DNA of 64,000 nt from Bog-473 sp963850095. GTDB taxonomy: Bacteria; Actinomycetota; Acidimicrobiia; Acidimicrobiales; RAAP-2. The translations under genes and the position numbers were made by a program. This document shows positions 49,590-57,935 of the stretch, piece by piece; the stretch's first letter is position 1; every line of letters begins with the position of its first letter. A model generated the notes under the pieces. The model made no database searches, was not told where the DNA came from, and saw only the letters and a list, made by a program, of their open reading frames with translations. The stretch covers positions 67,652 to 131,651 of the forward strand of contig CAWKJX010000011.1 of the NCBI GenBank assembly GCA_963850095.1, in the 5' to 3' direction.

Positions 49590-51187
49590 GCGGCGGGGCC
49601 GGCGCACCGCCGGGTCCCTTCGACGTCCTGGTCCTGGGCAGCGGCGTCGCCGGCCTGTCCGCCGCGGTCCGGCTCGCCGGGTCGTCGTCGCTCGGCGTCC
49701 TGACCAAGGGCGTGCTCTCGCAGTCGGCCACGCGCTGGGCCCAGGGGGGCGTCGCCGCGGTCCTGGGGGGCGACGAGGACTCGACCGACCTGCACCTGGC
49801 CGACACGCTGGCCGCCGGCGCCGGCCTGTGCGACGAGGAGGCGGTGCGCATTCTCGTCAACGAGGGCCCCGGACGTGTGCACGAGCTGATCGCACTGGGC
49901 GTCGAGTTCGACCGCGAGGCCACCGGCTCGCTGTCGCTGGCCCGCGAGGGCGGTCACTCCCGGCCCCGCGTCGTGCATGCCGGCGGCGCGGCGACGGGCG
50001 CCGAGGTGGAGCGGGCCCTCGTCGACGCCACCTACCGCTCGGCCGGCGCCGTGCTCGAGGGCTGGTTCGCGCTCGACCTGATCGTCGAGGGCGGCCGCTG
50101 CGTCGGCGTGACCGCGTGGCCGCCCGGTGCCGCCGGCCCGGTCGAGGTGCGGGCGGCCCACGTCGTCCTGGCCACGGGCGGCGCCGGTCAGCTCTTCTCC
50201 GTCACCACCAACCCGGCCGAGTCCACCGGCGACGGTGTGGCCATGGCCCTGCGTGCCGGCGTGGCCACGGCCGACGTCGAGTTCGTCCAGTTCCACCCCA
50301 CCGCGCTGCACCATCCGGCCATGCCGCGCCCGCTCCTCTCCGAGGCCCTGCGCGGCCACGGGGCGCTCCTGCGCGACCGTGACGGCGAGCGCTTCGTCGA
50401 CGAGCTGGCGCGGCGCGACGTGGTGAGCCGGGCCATGGCGGCGCGGATGGTCGAGCAGGGCGTCGACCACCTCTGGCTCGATGCGACCGGGCTCGAACGC
50501 TTCTCCCAGCGCTTCCCGACGATTGCCGCCTCCCTCGCCTCCATCGGGCTCGATCCGCAGAGCGACTGGCTCCCCATCGCGCCGGCGGCCCACCACCTCT
50601 CGGGCGGCGTCGTCACCGACCTGTGGGGCGCCACCGCGCTGCCCGGCCTGTGGGCCGTGGGCGAGGTGGCCTGCACCGGCGTGCACGGGGCCAACCGCCT
50701 GGCTTCGAACTCGCTGCTCGAGGGCATGGTCTTCGGCGCCCGCCTGGCCGAGCGCATCGTGTCCGGTCAGGCCCGGCCCGAGCGCAGCGGGGCGCTGCGT
50801 GCCGTCCTCGGCGCCGACCCCGTCGACGGCATCGGCTGCACGCGCGTGGCCGCCCGGGCGCCCCTGGCCTCCGGCGGCGCGGCGGACGGTGCCGCGCCCG
50901 ACGTCACCAAGCTGCGCGACACGCTGCAGCGTGCCATGACCCGCGGCGCCGGGGTCGTGCGCAGCGCGGAGTCGCTGGCCGAGGCCCGCACCGTGGTGGA
51001 GGACACGGCCGCCGCGCTCGGGTCCCCCGCGTCGGTGGCGGCCGGGGAGCTGACCAACCTCCTGCACGTGGCCGACGCGCTCCTGGCCTCCGCCGACCTG
51101 CGCACCGAGAGCCGTGGGGCCCACGCCCGGCGCGAGTACCCCGAGACGGATCCGGCCTGGCGCCGGCGCCTGGTGCACGGGGCATGA
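49586..51187 (+). CDS. nadB: L-aspartate oxidase
   Basis: A 533-residue FAD enzyme oxidising aspartate to iminoaspartate for NAD synthesis. FAD motif VLVLGSGVAGLSAAVRL, QSATRWAQGGVAAVL, HAGGAATGAEVERAL, FVQFHPTALHHP, HHLSGGVVTDLWG, HGANRLASNSLLEGMVFG. GTG 49586 overlaps panD by 4 bp and the stop overlaps nadC by ATGA. nadA (quinolinate synthase), normally adjacent, is not in the window. This pair is inserted between panD and coaX, which are adjacent in mycobacteria. Confidence 0.95.
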   Translation: MSGGAGAPPGPFDVLVLGSGVAGLSAAVRLAGSSSLGVLTKGVLSQSATRWAQGGVAAVLGGDEDSTDLHLADTLAAGAGLCDEEAVRILVNEGPGRVHELIALGVEFDREATGSLSLAREGGHSRPRVVHAGGAATGAEVERALVDATYRSAGAVLEGWFALDLIVEGGRCVGVTAWPPGAAGPVEVRAAHVVLATGGAGQLFSVTTNPAESTGDGVAMALRAGVATADVEFVQFHPTALHHPAMPRPLLSEALRGHGALLRDRDGERFVDELARRDVVSRAMAARMVEQGVDHLWLDATGLERFSQRFPTIAASLASIGLDPQSDWLPIAPAAHHLSGGVVTDLWGATALPGLWAVGEVACTGVHGANRLASNSLLEGMVFGARLAERIVSGQARPERSGALRAVLGADPVDGIGCTRVAARAPLASGGAADGAAPDVTKLRDTLQRAMTRGAGVVRSAESLAEARTVVEDTAAALGSPASVAAGELTNLLHVADALLASADLRTESRGAHARREYPETDPAWRRRLVHGA

Positions 51188-52053
51188 CAGGCGACGAGGA
51201 CTACCGGCGGGCCGTCACCGAGGCGGTCGAGCGCGCCCTGGCCGAGGACCTGGGGCCCGAAGGCGACCTGACCGCGGCGTTGGTGCCCGAGTCCGCCACC
51301 GCCCGCTTCGTCCTGCGCGCCCGCCGGGCGGGCACCCTGGCCGGCCGGGCCCCGGCCGACGAGACCTTCCGGCGCGTCGGGCCCGACCTCAGCGTCGTGT
51401 GGCACGCGTCGGACGGCGACGAGCTGAAGCCGGGCGACACGGTCGCCGAGATTGCGGGCCCGCTGCGCCCCGTCCTCACCGCCGAGCGCACAGCGCTGAA
51501 CTTCCTGGGCCACCTCTCGGGCATCGCGACCCTGACGGCGCGCTTCGTCGCCGCGGCCCATGAGCGCAACCCGGCCGTCGCCATCCTCGATACGCGCAAG
51601 ACCACGCCCGGCCTCCGCCTCCTCGAGAAGGCGGCCGTGCGCGCCGGCGGTGGCACCAGCCACCGGGCCGGGCTTTCCGAGGCCGTGCTGGTCAAGGACA
51701 ACCACCTGGCCGGCATCGGCATCACCGAGGCCGTGGGTCGAGCCCGCACGCTGTGGCCGGGACGATTGGTCGAAATTGAGTGCGACGCGCTCGAGCAGGT
51801 GGCTGAGGCGGCACGGGCCGGCGCCGACGCCGTGCTGCTCGACAACATGGACCCCGCCACGGTGGTCGAGGCCATCGGGGTGGCCCAGGTCGAGGCGCCG
51901 GGCGCCGTCCTCACCGAGGTGTCCGGCGGGATCACCCTGGAGACCATCGGCGCGTACGCGGCGGCGGGCCCGGACCGCATTTCGGTCGGTGCGCTGACGC
52001 ACTCGGCCACCGTGCTCGACCTCGGACTCGATCTGGTCCGGACGGGCGGCTGA
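51184..52053 (+). CDS. nadC: Nicotinate-nucleotide pyrophosphorylase (quinolinate phosphoribosyltransferase)
   Basis: A 289-residue enzyme making nicotinate mononucleotide from quinolinate and PRPP. ALNFLGHLSGIATLTARFV, ILDTRKTTPGLRLLEKAAVR, HRAGLSEAVLVKDNHLA, IEIECDALEQ-like VEIECDALEQVAEAA, and EVSGGITLETIGAYA. Complete with all substrate-binding Arg/Lys motifs. Coupled to nadB by ATGA and followed by coaX 2 bp later. Confidence 0.95.
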   Translation: MTGDEDYRRAVTEAVERALAEDLGPEGDLTAALVPESATARFVLRARRAGTLAGRAPADETFRRVGPDLSVVWHASDGDELKPGDTVAEIAGPLRPVLTAERTALNFLGHLSGIATLTARFVAAAHERNPAVAILDTRKTTPGLRLLEKAAVRAGGGTSHRAGLSEAVLVKDNHLAGIGITEAVGRARTLWPGRLVEIECDALEQVAEAARAGADAVLLDNMDPATVVEAIGVAQVEAPGAVLTEVSGGITLETIGAYAAAGPDRISVGALTHSATVLDLGLDLVRTGG

Positions 52054-52055
52054 AC

Positions 52056-52919
52056 ATGCTCCTCGTCATCGACGTCGGCAACACCGAGACCGTCATCGGT
52101 CTCTACACGCGCGAAGACACCGACACGGTGCCGGTCGTAGACCAAGACGGGGGTGTCGGCGTCGGTGTCGGCATCGGCACCGAGCGCGACACCAAGGCGC
52201 CGGCCGGCCTCACCCACCACTGGCGCCTCTCCACCGTCGGGACCCGGACGCCGGACGAGCACGCCGTCCTCCTCACGCAGCTGCTCGACCTCGAGGGTCT
52301 CGACATCGCCACGTCCGTGTCCGGCATGGCCATCAGCTCGTCCGTCCCGCACGTCACGGCCGAGCTGCGCCAGATGGCCTCGCGCTGGTTCGCCGACCTG
52401 CCCTGCGTGGTGCTCGGACCGGGCACCAAGAGCGGCATGGCCATCCTCTACGACAACCCCAAGGAGGTGGGAGCCGACCGCATTGCCGACGCCGTCGGGG
52501 CCTTCGACCTCTACGGCGGGCCCTGCATTGTCGTCGACATGGGCACGGCCACGACCGTGGAGGCGATCAGCGCCAAGGGGGAGTACCTGGGCGGCGCCAT
52601 CACGCCGGGCGTGGCCATAAGCCTCGACGCGCTGTACCAGCAGGCGGCGGCGCTGCGCCGCGTCGAACTGGTGGAGCCGAGGAGCGTGATCGGGCGGTCG
52701 ACGGTGGAGTCCATTGAGTCGGGGACGCTCTACGGCTTCGCCGGGCTGGTCGACGGCCTGGCCCGCCGCTTCATGGAGGAGCTGGGCGAGTCGACCGTGG
52801 TGGCCACCGGCGGCTTCAGCTCACTCATCGCGCCGTACTCGGAGACCATCGAGCATGTGGAGCCCTGGCTGACGCTGCACGGCCTGCGCATCGTGTACGA
52901 GCGCAACGTGGGCGTCTGA
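52056..52919 (+). CDS. coaX: Type III pantothenate kinase with ~30-residue N-terminal insertion
   Basis: A 287-residue ASKHA-fold kinase for the first step of CoA synthesis; usual length is about 255-270. Phosphate-binding motif VIDVGNTETVIGLY, HHWRLSTVGTRTPDEHAVLL, DRIADAVGAFDLYGGPCIVV (catalytic Asp), DMGTATTVEAIS and GGAITPGVAISLDAL. Residues ~21-50 are a Gly/Val/Asp-rich insertion (DQDGGVGVGVGIGTERD) between strands of the N-terminal domain where other CoaX have a short loop. With panC/panD it forms the pantothenate-CoA branch. Confidence 0.93.
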   Translation: MLLVIDVGNTETVIGLYTREDTDTVPVVDQDGGVGVGVGIGTERDTKAPAGLTHHWRLSTVGTRTPDEHAVLLTQLLDLEGLDIATSVSGMAISSSVPHVTAELRQMASRWFADLPCVVLGPGTKSGMAILYDNPKEVGADRIADAVGAFDLYGGPCIVVDMGTATTVEAISAKGEYLGGAITPGVAISLDALYQQAAALRRVELVEPRSVIGRSTVESIESGTLYGFAGLVDGLARRFMEELGESTVVATGGFSSLIAPYSETIEHVEPWLTLHGLRIVYERNVGV

Positions 52920-52953
52920 TTCTTCAACCGTTCTTAGGCCACGGCGGCTTTTC

Positions 52954-52981
52954 TCACACCCGCATTACAGGATCCTCACAC
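52954..52981 (+). promoter_or_regulatory. Three 11-bp-phased direct repeats (TCACAC-TTACAG-TCACAC) before exported protein A
   Basis: TCACAC at 52954, TTACAG at 52965 and TCACAC at 52976 have an exact 11-bp step. The TTACAG-N5-TCACA part recurs before exported protein B (53521-53537). The layout is that of binding sites for OmpR/PhoB/PhoP-type regulators. It lies ~85 bp before ATG 53066. Confidence 0.6.
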
Positions 52982-53065
52982 TCGGGGCTCAGGGTGGGAC
53001 GTACCGCCGGAAGGGCGGAACGGCGTGCAGAGAGCAGGCCGAGAAGTCCCTAAGGAGAATCGATC

Positions 53066-53425
53066 ATGCTGCGCAAAATCATCGCTGGAACCGCTGCCGT
53101 CGGCGCCCTGACTTTCGGTGCGGCCGGCATCGCCGGAGCGTCCACCCCGACCACGCCTGCGCCGTCCGGCGGCACGAACACGGCGGCGGTGTGCGCCAAG
53201 CTGCCCGCCCTCGAGTCGAAGGTGCAGGCCCGCGAGGCCAAGATCAACGCCCTGCTGCCCAAGGTCCAGGCCCGCGAGGCCAAGCTGAAGGGCGAAGGCA
53301 AGACGACGCGGGCCAACCACCTGGCCGCCCGTGTGACCAGGATCGGCAACCGCGAAACCAAGGCCAACGCCCGGTTGGCCAAGGCCGAGGCCAAGTGCGG
53401 GACCACCAGCTCGAGCGCCAGCTGA
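53066..53425 (+). CDS. Small exported coiled-coil protein A
   Basis: A 119-residue protein that I do not recognise. Signal peptide ~1-25 (LRKIIAGTAAVGALTFGAAG, cleavage after AGA), a Thr/Pro/Gly linker, then a charged helical region (~43-111) with internal VQAREAK repeats and one Cys at each end (C43, C111), which could close a helical hairpin by a disulfide; a Ser-rich tail ends it. AAGGAG lies 8 nt before ATG. Paralogue of the next gene. Confidence 0.75.
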   Translation: MLRKIIAGTAAVGALTFGAAGIAGASTPTTPAPSGGTNTAAVCAKLPALESKVQAREAKINALLPKVQAREAKLKGEGKTTRANHLAARVTRIGNRETKANARLAKAEAKCGTTSSSAS

Positions 53426-53520
53426 TCTCGTCTCGCTGAGATCGCTCGAGGTGCGGTCACCGGCCCGGGATTGCCCGTGGCGGTGGCCGCACCGGCGCGT
53501 CGGGATCCTCACGGCCCCTT

Positions 53521-53537
53521 TTACAGATTCCTCACAT
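53521..53537 (+). promoter_or_regulatory. 11-bp-phased direct repeats (TTACAG-TCACAT) before exported protein B
   Basis: TTACAG at 53521 and TCACAT at 53532, 11 bp apart, match the element upstream of protein A; ~76 bp before ATG 53614. Suggests co-regulation by one response regulator. Confidence 0.6.
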
Positions 53538-53613
53538 CTGGCGTGCACAGTGGGTCCAGCGCCGACCCGCCGGCGGGCGGCGCACCAGTCGCAGGCGAGG
53601 AGGAAACGGGAGC

Positions 53614-54045
53614 ATGGTTCGGAACATCATCGCAGGCACGGCGCTGGCCGGAGCTCTGACGCTGGGAGTGGCCGGCACGGCCGGAGCCGGAGCGGCCACG
53701 CCGAGCGGCGGCACCGGCGGCACCGGCGGCACCGGCGGCACGACCGCGGCGGCCGCGGCCGTGTGCTCCCGGCTGTCCAAGCTCGAGGCCCGGGTGCAGA
53801 AGTTCGAGAACGCCGTCGAGGCCCGCGTCCCCAAGGCCGAGGCCCGGGAGGCGAAGTTGAAGGCGGCCGGTCACGACAAGTTGGCTACCGCCATCGCCAA
53901 CCGCATCTCCAAGGTGCAGGCCCGCGAGACCAAGATCAACGCCCGGCTGTCCAAGGTCCGAGCCAAGTGCGGGAACGCCGGCGCCGGCTCCAGCTCGAAC
54001 TCGAGCTCCAGTGGCTCCGTCGGGACCACCGGCAACACCCTGTAG
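53614..54045 (+). CDS. Small exported coiled-coil protein B
   Basis: A 143-residue paralogue of protein A: signal peptide ~1-28 (VRNIIAGTALAGALTLGVAG), Gly/Thr linker (four GGT units), helical core with LEARVQKFENAVEARVPKAE and KVQARETKINARLSKV, cysteines C51 and C119 at its ends, and a Ser/Gly tail. AGGAGG site upstream. Function unknown; secreted or periplasm-like space. Its 3' end is 6 bp from the convergent polyprenyl synthase gene. Confidence 0.75.
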   Translation: MVRNIIAGTALAGALTLGVAGTAGAGAATPSGGTGGTGGTGGTTAAAAAVCSRLSKLEARVQKFENAVEARVPKAEAREAKLKAAGHDKLATAIANRISKVQARETKINARLSKVRAKCGNAGAGSSSNSSSSGSVGTTGNTL

Positions 54046-54051
54046 CGGGAC

Positions 54052-55026
54052 TCAGCCGGGAAGGTCGCTCAGCAATTCCGCCGCCAGCCGGGAGAGCCCG
54101 TCGCGCAGTTCGGGCTGGACGATGCCGGCGGTGGCGGCCTGGGCCTCGGAGACGTAGGCGCGGGCACTCGTGACCGACTCGGCGATGGCACCCGTGCCCA
54201 TGACGATGGCACGGGCCTTGTCCCGTTCGGGCTGAGCCAGCGGCTGCCCGAGCAGCGCGCGCAAGTCGGGTCCGGCATCGGGGTCGGCCAGGGCCAGGAG
54301 CGCCGGCAGCGTGTAGATGCCCTCGGCCAGGTCCTGTCCCGGGGGCTTCTTGAGCTCGCCGTCGGTGGCCGTGATGTCGAGGATGTCGTCGCGCACCTGG
54401 AACACCATGCCGAACTTGCGCCCGAACTCGGTGCACGCCTCGACTTCGGCGGTCGGCAACCCGCCCGTGAGCGCTCCGATGCGGCACGAGGTGGCCATGA
54501 GGGCGGCCGTCTTGCCGCTGATCGAATCGATGTAGTCCTGACGGCTGCGCCCTATTTGGAAGGCGGAGCGCACCTCGGTGACCTGCCCCTGGCAGAGCCG
54601 GCCGAGTGTGTCGGCCAACAGGGCCGCAATTTCCGTGCCGAGGCTGGCGGCAATGGCGGCGGAGCGGGCCAGCAGGTAGTCGCCGGCCACGATGGCGACC
54701 AGGTTCCCGAAGCGGCTGTTCACGCTCTCCACGTTGCGCCGGATCGTGGCCTCGTCGATGACGTCGTCGTGGTAGAGGGAGGCCAGGTGGACGAGCTCGA
54801 CCGCCACCCCCCCCATCAGGTCGTCCTCGGTGGCCTCCCGGCTGCCTCCGGTGGCCGTGGCCAGGGACAACAGCGGCCGGAGGCGCTTGCCGCCGGCCGC
54901 GATGAGGTGGGTCGTGACCTCGTCGAGGAAGCCGTCTCCGGTCACGACAGAGGCGGTGAGCAGGGGCTCCAGACGCTGCAGTCCCTCTTGCAGGCGGGGC
55001 AGGCCGAGGGCCTCCGTCGGGTTCAC
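54052..55026 (-). CDS. Polyprenyl diphosphate synthase (trans, long-chain)
   Basis: About 324 residues from GTG 55026. It elongates allylic diphosphates with IPP, likely for the menaquinone side chain. The first Asp-rich motif is in LASLYHDDVIDEATIRRN, the second in FQVRDDILDITA; AAGGKRLRPLLSLA binds IPP and ISGKTAALMATSC follows. Residues before the first motif are small, which favours long products (C30-C45). The frame extends upstream to 55326 but would run through the clpC promoter; TATCGT 8 nt before GTG 55026 fixes the start. Divergent from clpC. Confidence 0.9.
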   Translation of the reverse strand: MNPTEALGLPRLQEGLQRLEPLLTASVVTGDGFLDEVTTHLIAAGGKRLRPLLSLATATGGSREATEDDLMGGVAVELVHLASLYHDDVIDEATIRRNVESVNSRFGNLVAIVAGDYLLARSAAIAASLGTEIAALLADTLGRLCQGQVTEVRSAFQIGRSRQDYIDSISGKTAALMATSCRIGALTGGLPTAEVEACTEFGRKFGMVFQVRDDILDITATDGELKKPPGQDLAEGIYTLPALLALADPDAGPDLRALLGQPLAQPERDKARAIVMGTGAIAESVTSARAYVSEAQAATAGIVQPELRDGLSRLAAELLSDLPG

Positions 55027-55034
55027 TGTCCAAG

Positions 55035-55040
55035 ACGATA
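55035..55040 (-). promoter_or_regulatory. -10-like TATCGT, 8 nt before GTG 55026
   Basis: Minus strand TATCGT, 8 nt, GTG. Leaderless-type start for the polyprenyl synthase gene. Confidence 0.45.
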
Positions 55041-55163
55041 TGTCAACGCCCGCCAAATCCGACAACCCGCTGGTGACGGACGCGCAGGAAAGCCCAGCCT
55101 GGAAGGTTCTTCCCCCCAGACCGAGGCCCCCACGGTGCGGTCCGTTCCAACTAAGGCCCCAGG

Positions 55164-55169
55164 TACACT
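55164..55169 (+). promoter_or_regulatory. Candidate -10 (TACACT) for clpC
   Basis: TACACT 40 nt before GTG 55210, with AGAGAGG as ribosome site in between. Confidence 0.4.
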
Positions 55170-55209
55170 GGACCGAGAAGCTATACAGAAGCAGAGAGAG
55201 GCGGTCAGG

Positions 55210-57720
55210 GTGTTCGAACGTTTCACCGACCGGGCACGGAGGGTGTTGGTGCTGGCGCAGGAGGAAGCGCGCCTGCTCAATCACAGCTTCATCGGCACCG
55301 AACACATTCTGCTGGGTCTGATCCACGAGGGAGAGGGCGTCGCCGCGAAGGCGCTCGAGTCCCTGGGGATCTCGCTCGAGGCAGTTCGTGAGAAGGTCGA
55401 GGAGACCATCGGCATGGCCGGGACCGCGCCGAGCGGTTCGCCGCCCTTCACGCCGCGGGCCAAGAAGGTCCTCGAGTTGTCACTGCGCGAGGCACTGCAG
55501 CTCGGCCACAGCTACATCGGCACCGAGCACATGCTGCTCGGCCTGGTGCGCGAAGGCGAAGGCGTGGCCGCCACCGTTCTCGTCAGCCTGGGCGCCGACC
55601 TTGGTCGCGTTCGCCAACAGGTGATCCAGTTGATGTCGGGCAACCAGGGCAAGGAGTCCGTGGGCGCGACCCAGGGCGCCAGCACGGGCGACAACCCGTC
55701 GGGCTCGCCCGTGCTCGACCAGTTCGGGCGGAACCTGACGCAGCTCGCACGCGACGGCAAGCTCGACCCCGTCATCGGACGCGCGAAAGAGATCGAGCGC
55801 GTCATGCAGGTCCTGTCGCGTCGTACCAAGAACAACCCGGTCCTCATCGGGGAGCCCGGCGTGGGCAAGACGGCCATCGTCGAAGGGCTGGCCCAGCGCA
55901 TCGTGGCCAACGATGTGCCCGAGACGCTCACCGGCAAGCAGCTCTACACCCTCGACCTCGGCGCACTGGTGGCCGGCAGCCGTTACCGCGGCGACTTCGA
56001 AGAGCGGCTGAAGAAGGTGCTCAAGGAGATCCGGACCCGGGGCGACATCGTCCTCTTCATCGACGAGATCCACACGCTCGTGGGAGCGGGGGCGGCCGAG
56101 GGCGCCATCGACGCCGCGTCCATCCTCAAGCCGATGCTCGCCCGGGGCGAGCTGCAGACGGTGGGCGCCACCACGATTGACGAGTACCGCAAGCACCTCG
56201 AGAAGGACGCCGCCCTCGAGCGGCGCTTCCAGCCGGTCAAGGTCGACCAGCCGTCAGTGGCACTGACCATCGACATCCTCAAGGGCCTGCGCGACCGTTA
56301 CGAGTCGCACCACGCCGTGAGCATCACCGACCAGGCACTCGTTGCCGCGGCCAACCTGGCCGACCGCTACCTGGCCGACCGCTACCTGCCGGACAAGGCC
56401 ATCGACCTCATCGACGAGGCGGGTAGCCGGTTGCGCATCCGCCGCATGAGCACGCCTCCGGGCGCCAAGAAGCTCGACGAGGAGATCGCCCGCCTGCGCG
56501 CCGACAAGGAGGCTGCCATTGAGAAGGGCGCCTTCGAGCAGGCCAAGAAGCTGGCCGAGCAGGAGAAGGAGCGCCTGGACCGCAAGGAGAGCCAGGAAGC
56601 GGAGCTGCGAGCCGAAGGCGTCGACCTGTTCGACGTCGTCGACGAAGAGGTCATCGCCGAAGTGCTGGCGGCCTGGACCGGCATCCCGGTCTACCGGCTG
56701 ACCGAGGAGGAGACGGCCAAGCTGCTGCGCATGGAGGAGGAACTGCACAAGCGGGTCATCGGCCAGGAGGAGGCGCTCAAGGCGCTCTCCCGCGCCATCC
56801 GCCGCACGCGGGCCGGCCTGAAGGACCCCAAGCGCCCGAGCGGCTCGTTCATCTTCCTGGGGCCGACGGGCGTCGGGAAGACCGAGTTGGCCAAGACGCT
56901 GGCCGAGTTCCTCTTCGACGACGAGGACGCCCTCATTCAGCTCGACATGTCCGAGTACATGGAGAAGCACACTGTCAGCCGCCTGGTCGGCTCGCCTCCC
57001 GGCTATGTCGGGTACGAAGAGGGCGGACAGCTGACGGAGGCCGTGCGGCGCAAGCCGTTCTCGGTCGTGCTCTTCGACGAGGTGGAGAAGGCGCATCCCG
57101 ACGTGTTCAACACGTTGCTGCAGATCCTCGAGGACGGCCGGCTCACCGATGCTCAGGGTCGTTCGGTCGACTTCAAGAACACCGTGCTGATCATGACGTC
57201 GAACCTCGGCACGGCCGACCTGCGCAAGTCCAACATGGGCTTCGCCAAGACGTCGGAGGCCGTGACGTACGAGCGCATGAAGGCCAAGGTGGACGAGGCG
57301 CTGAAGGCGCACTTCCGCCCGGAGTTCCTGAACCGTATCGACGAGGTCATCGTCTTCCACGAGCTGTCGCGGGCCGAGGTCACCGAAATCGTCGACCTCC
57401 TCATGTCCCGCACGGTCAAGCAGCTGTCGGACCAGGGCATCGGCCTCGAGCTGACGCCGGCCGCCCGTTCGTTCCTGGCTGAGAAGGGCTACGACCCCCA
57501 GCTCGGGGCGCGGCCGCTCCGTCGGGCGATCCAGCAGCTGGTGGAGGACCCCTTGTCCGAGCGCATCCTGTGGAAGGAATTCCGGGTCGGTGAGACGATC
57601 GTCGTCGACCTGGAGGAGTCGCCCATCGACGGCGAGGGACCGCAGCTCAGCTTCCGGGCCATTGAGGGGATCGAGCCGCCGCCCCTCGAACTGGCCGGCG
57701 CCGGCGCCGATCCGGAGTAA
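55210..57720 (+). CDS. clpC: ClpC AAA+ unfoldase of the Clp protease
   Basis: An 836-residue hexameric unfoldase feeding proteins to ClpP. Two Clp-N repeats (FERFTDRARRVLVLAQEEAR; FTPRAKKVLELSLREAL), AAA-1 with GEPGVGKTAIVEGLAQRI, a middle UVR-like coiled coil (~410-460, FEQAKKLAEQEKERL), AAA-2 with GPTGVGKTELAKTL, and the C-terminal D2-small domain. The IGF/LGF loop for ClpP docking is expected near NMGFAKTS. GTG 55210 gives the canonical start FERFTDRA; an open frame further upstream is spurious. Probably in the SigR stress regulon, as in relatives. Confidence 0.96.
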   Translation: MFERFTDRARRVLVLAQEEARLLNHSFIGTEHILLGLIHEGEGVAAKALESLGISLEAVREKVEETIGMAGTAPSGSPPFTPRAKKVLELSLREALQLGHSYIGTEHMLLGLVREGEGVAATVLVSLGADLGRVRQQVIQLMSGNQGKESVGATQGASTGDNPSGSPVLDQFGRNLTQLARDGKLDPVIGRAKEIERVMQVLSRRTKNNPVLIGEPGVGKTAIVEGLAQRIVANDVPETLTGKQLYTLDLGALVAGSRYRGDFEERLKKVLKEIRTRGDIVLFIDEIHTLVGAGAAEGAIDAASILKPMLARGELQTVGATTIDEYRKHLEKDAALERRFQPVKVDQPSVALTIDILKGLRDRYESHHAVSITDQALVAAANLADRYLADRYLPDKAIDLIDEAGSRLRIRRMSTPPGAKKLDEEIARLRADKEAAIEKGAFEQAKKLAEQEKERLDRKESQEAELRAEGVDLFDVVDEEVIAEVLAAWTGIPVYRLTEEETAKLLRMEEELHKRVIGQEEALKALSRAIRRTRAGLKDPKRPSGSFIFLGPTGVGKTELAKTLAEFLFDDEDALIQLDMSEYMEKHTVSRLVGSPPGYVGYEEGGQLTEAVRRKPFSVVLFDEVEKAHPDVFNTLLQILEDGRLTDAQGRSVDFKNTVLIMTSNLGTADLRKSNMGFAKTSEAVTYERMKAKVDEALKAHFRPEFLNRIDEVIVFHELSRAEVTEIVDLLMSRTVKQLSDQGIGLELTPAARSFLAEKGYDPQLGARPLRRAIQQLVEDPLSERILWKEFRVGETIVVDLEESPIDGEGPQLSFRAIEGIEPPPLELAGAGADPE

Positions 57721-57923
57721 GCAGCCGAGCCAGAGCCGGGCCAGAGCCAGAGCCGGCGCCGAGCGCATCCGCCAGGAGGCCGCCCAGGCCGCCGGCACGC
57801 GGACCCAGCGGTGCCGTTTCGAGCTTGACGGAAGCTCGACCCGTGGGACACACCGTGCCAGTGATCACCGCGGCCCTTGTCACGGGGTCGAGAATGTTCG
57901 GGTAGGTCGTTACACCCGGTGTC

Positions 57924-57929
57924 TACCGT
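57924..57929 (+). promoter_or_regulatory. -10-like TACCGT, 6 nt before GTG of radA
   Basis: TACCGT, 6 nt, GTG 57936. The 215-bp region before radA shows no other obvious element. Confidence 0.5.
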
Positions 57930-57935
57930 GTCGTC

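Noticed and set aside
52954..53537. Naming the 11-bp-phased sites a PHO box.
   Set aside because: The units (TCACAC/TTACAG) share only part of the PHO-box consensus; many OmpR-family regulators use 11-bp direct repeats.
54556..55209. Upstream extension of the clpC frame by ~218 codons.
   Set aside because: It lies antisense over the polyprenyl synthase gene, and ClpC homologues start exactly at FERFTDRA.
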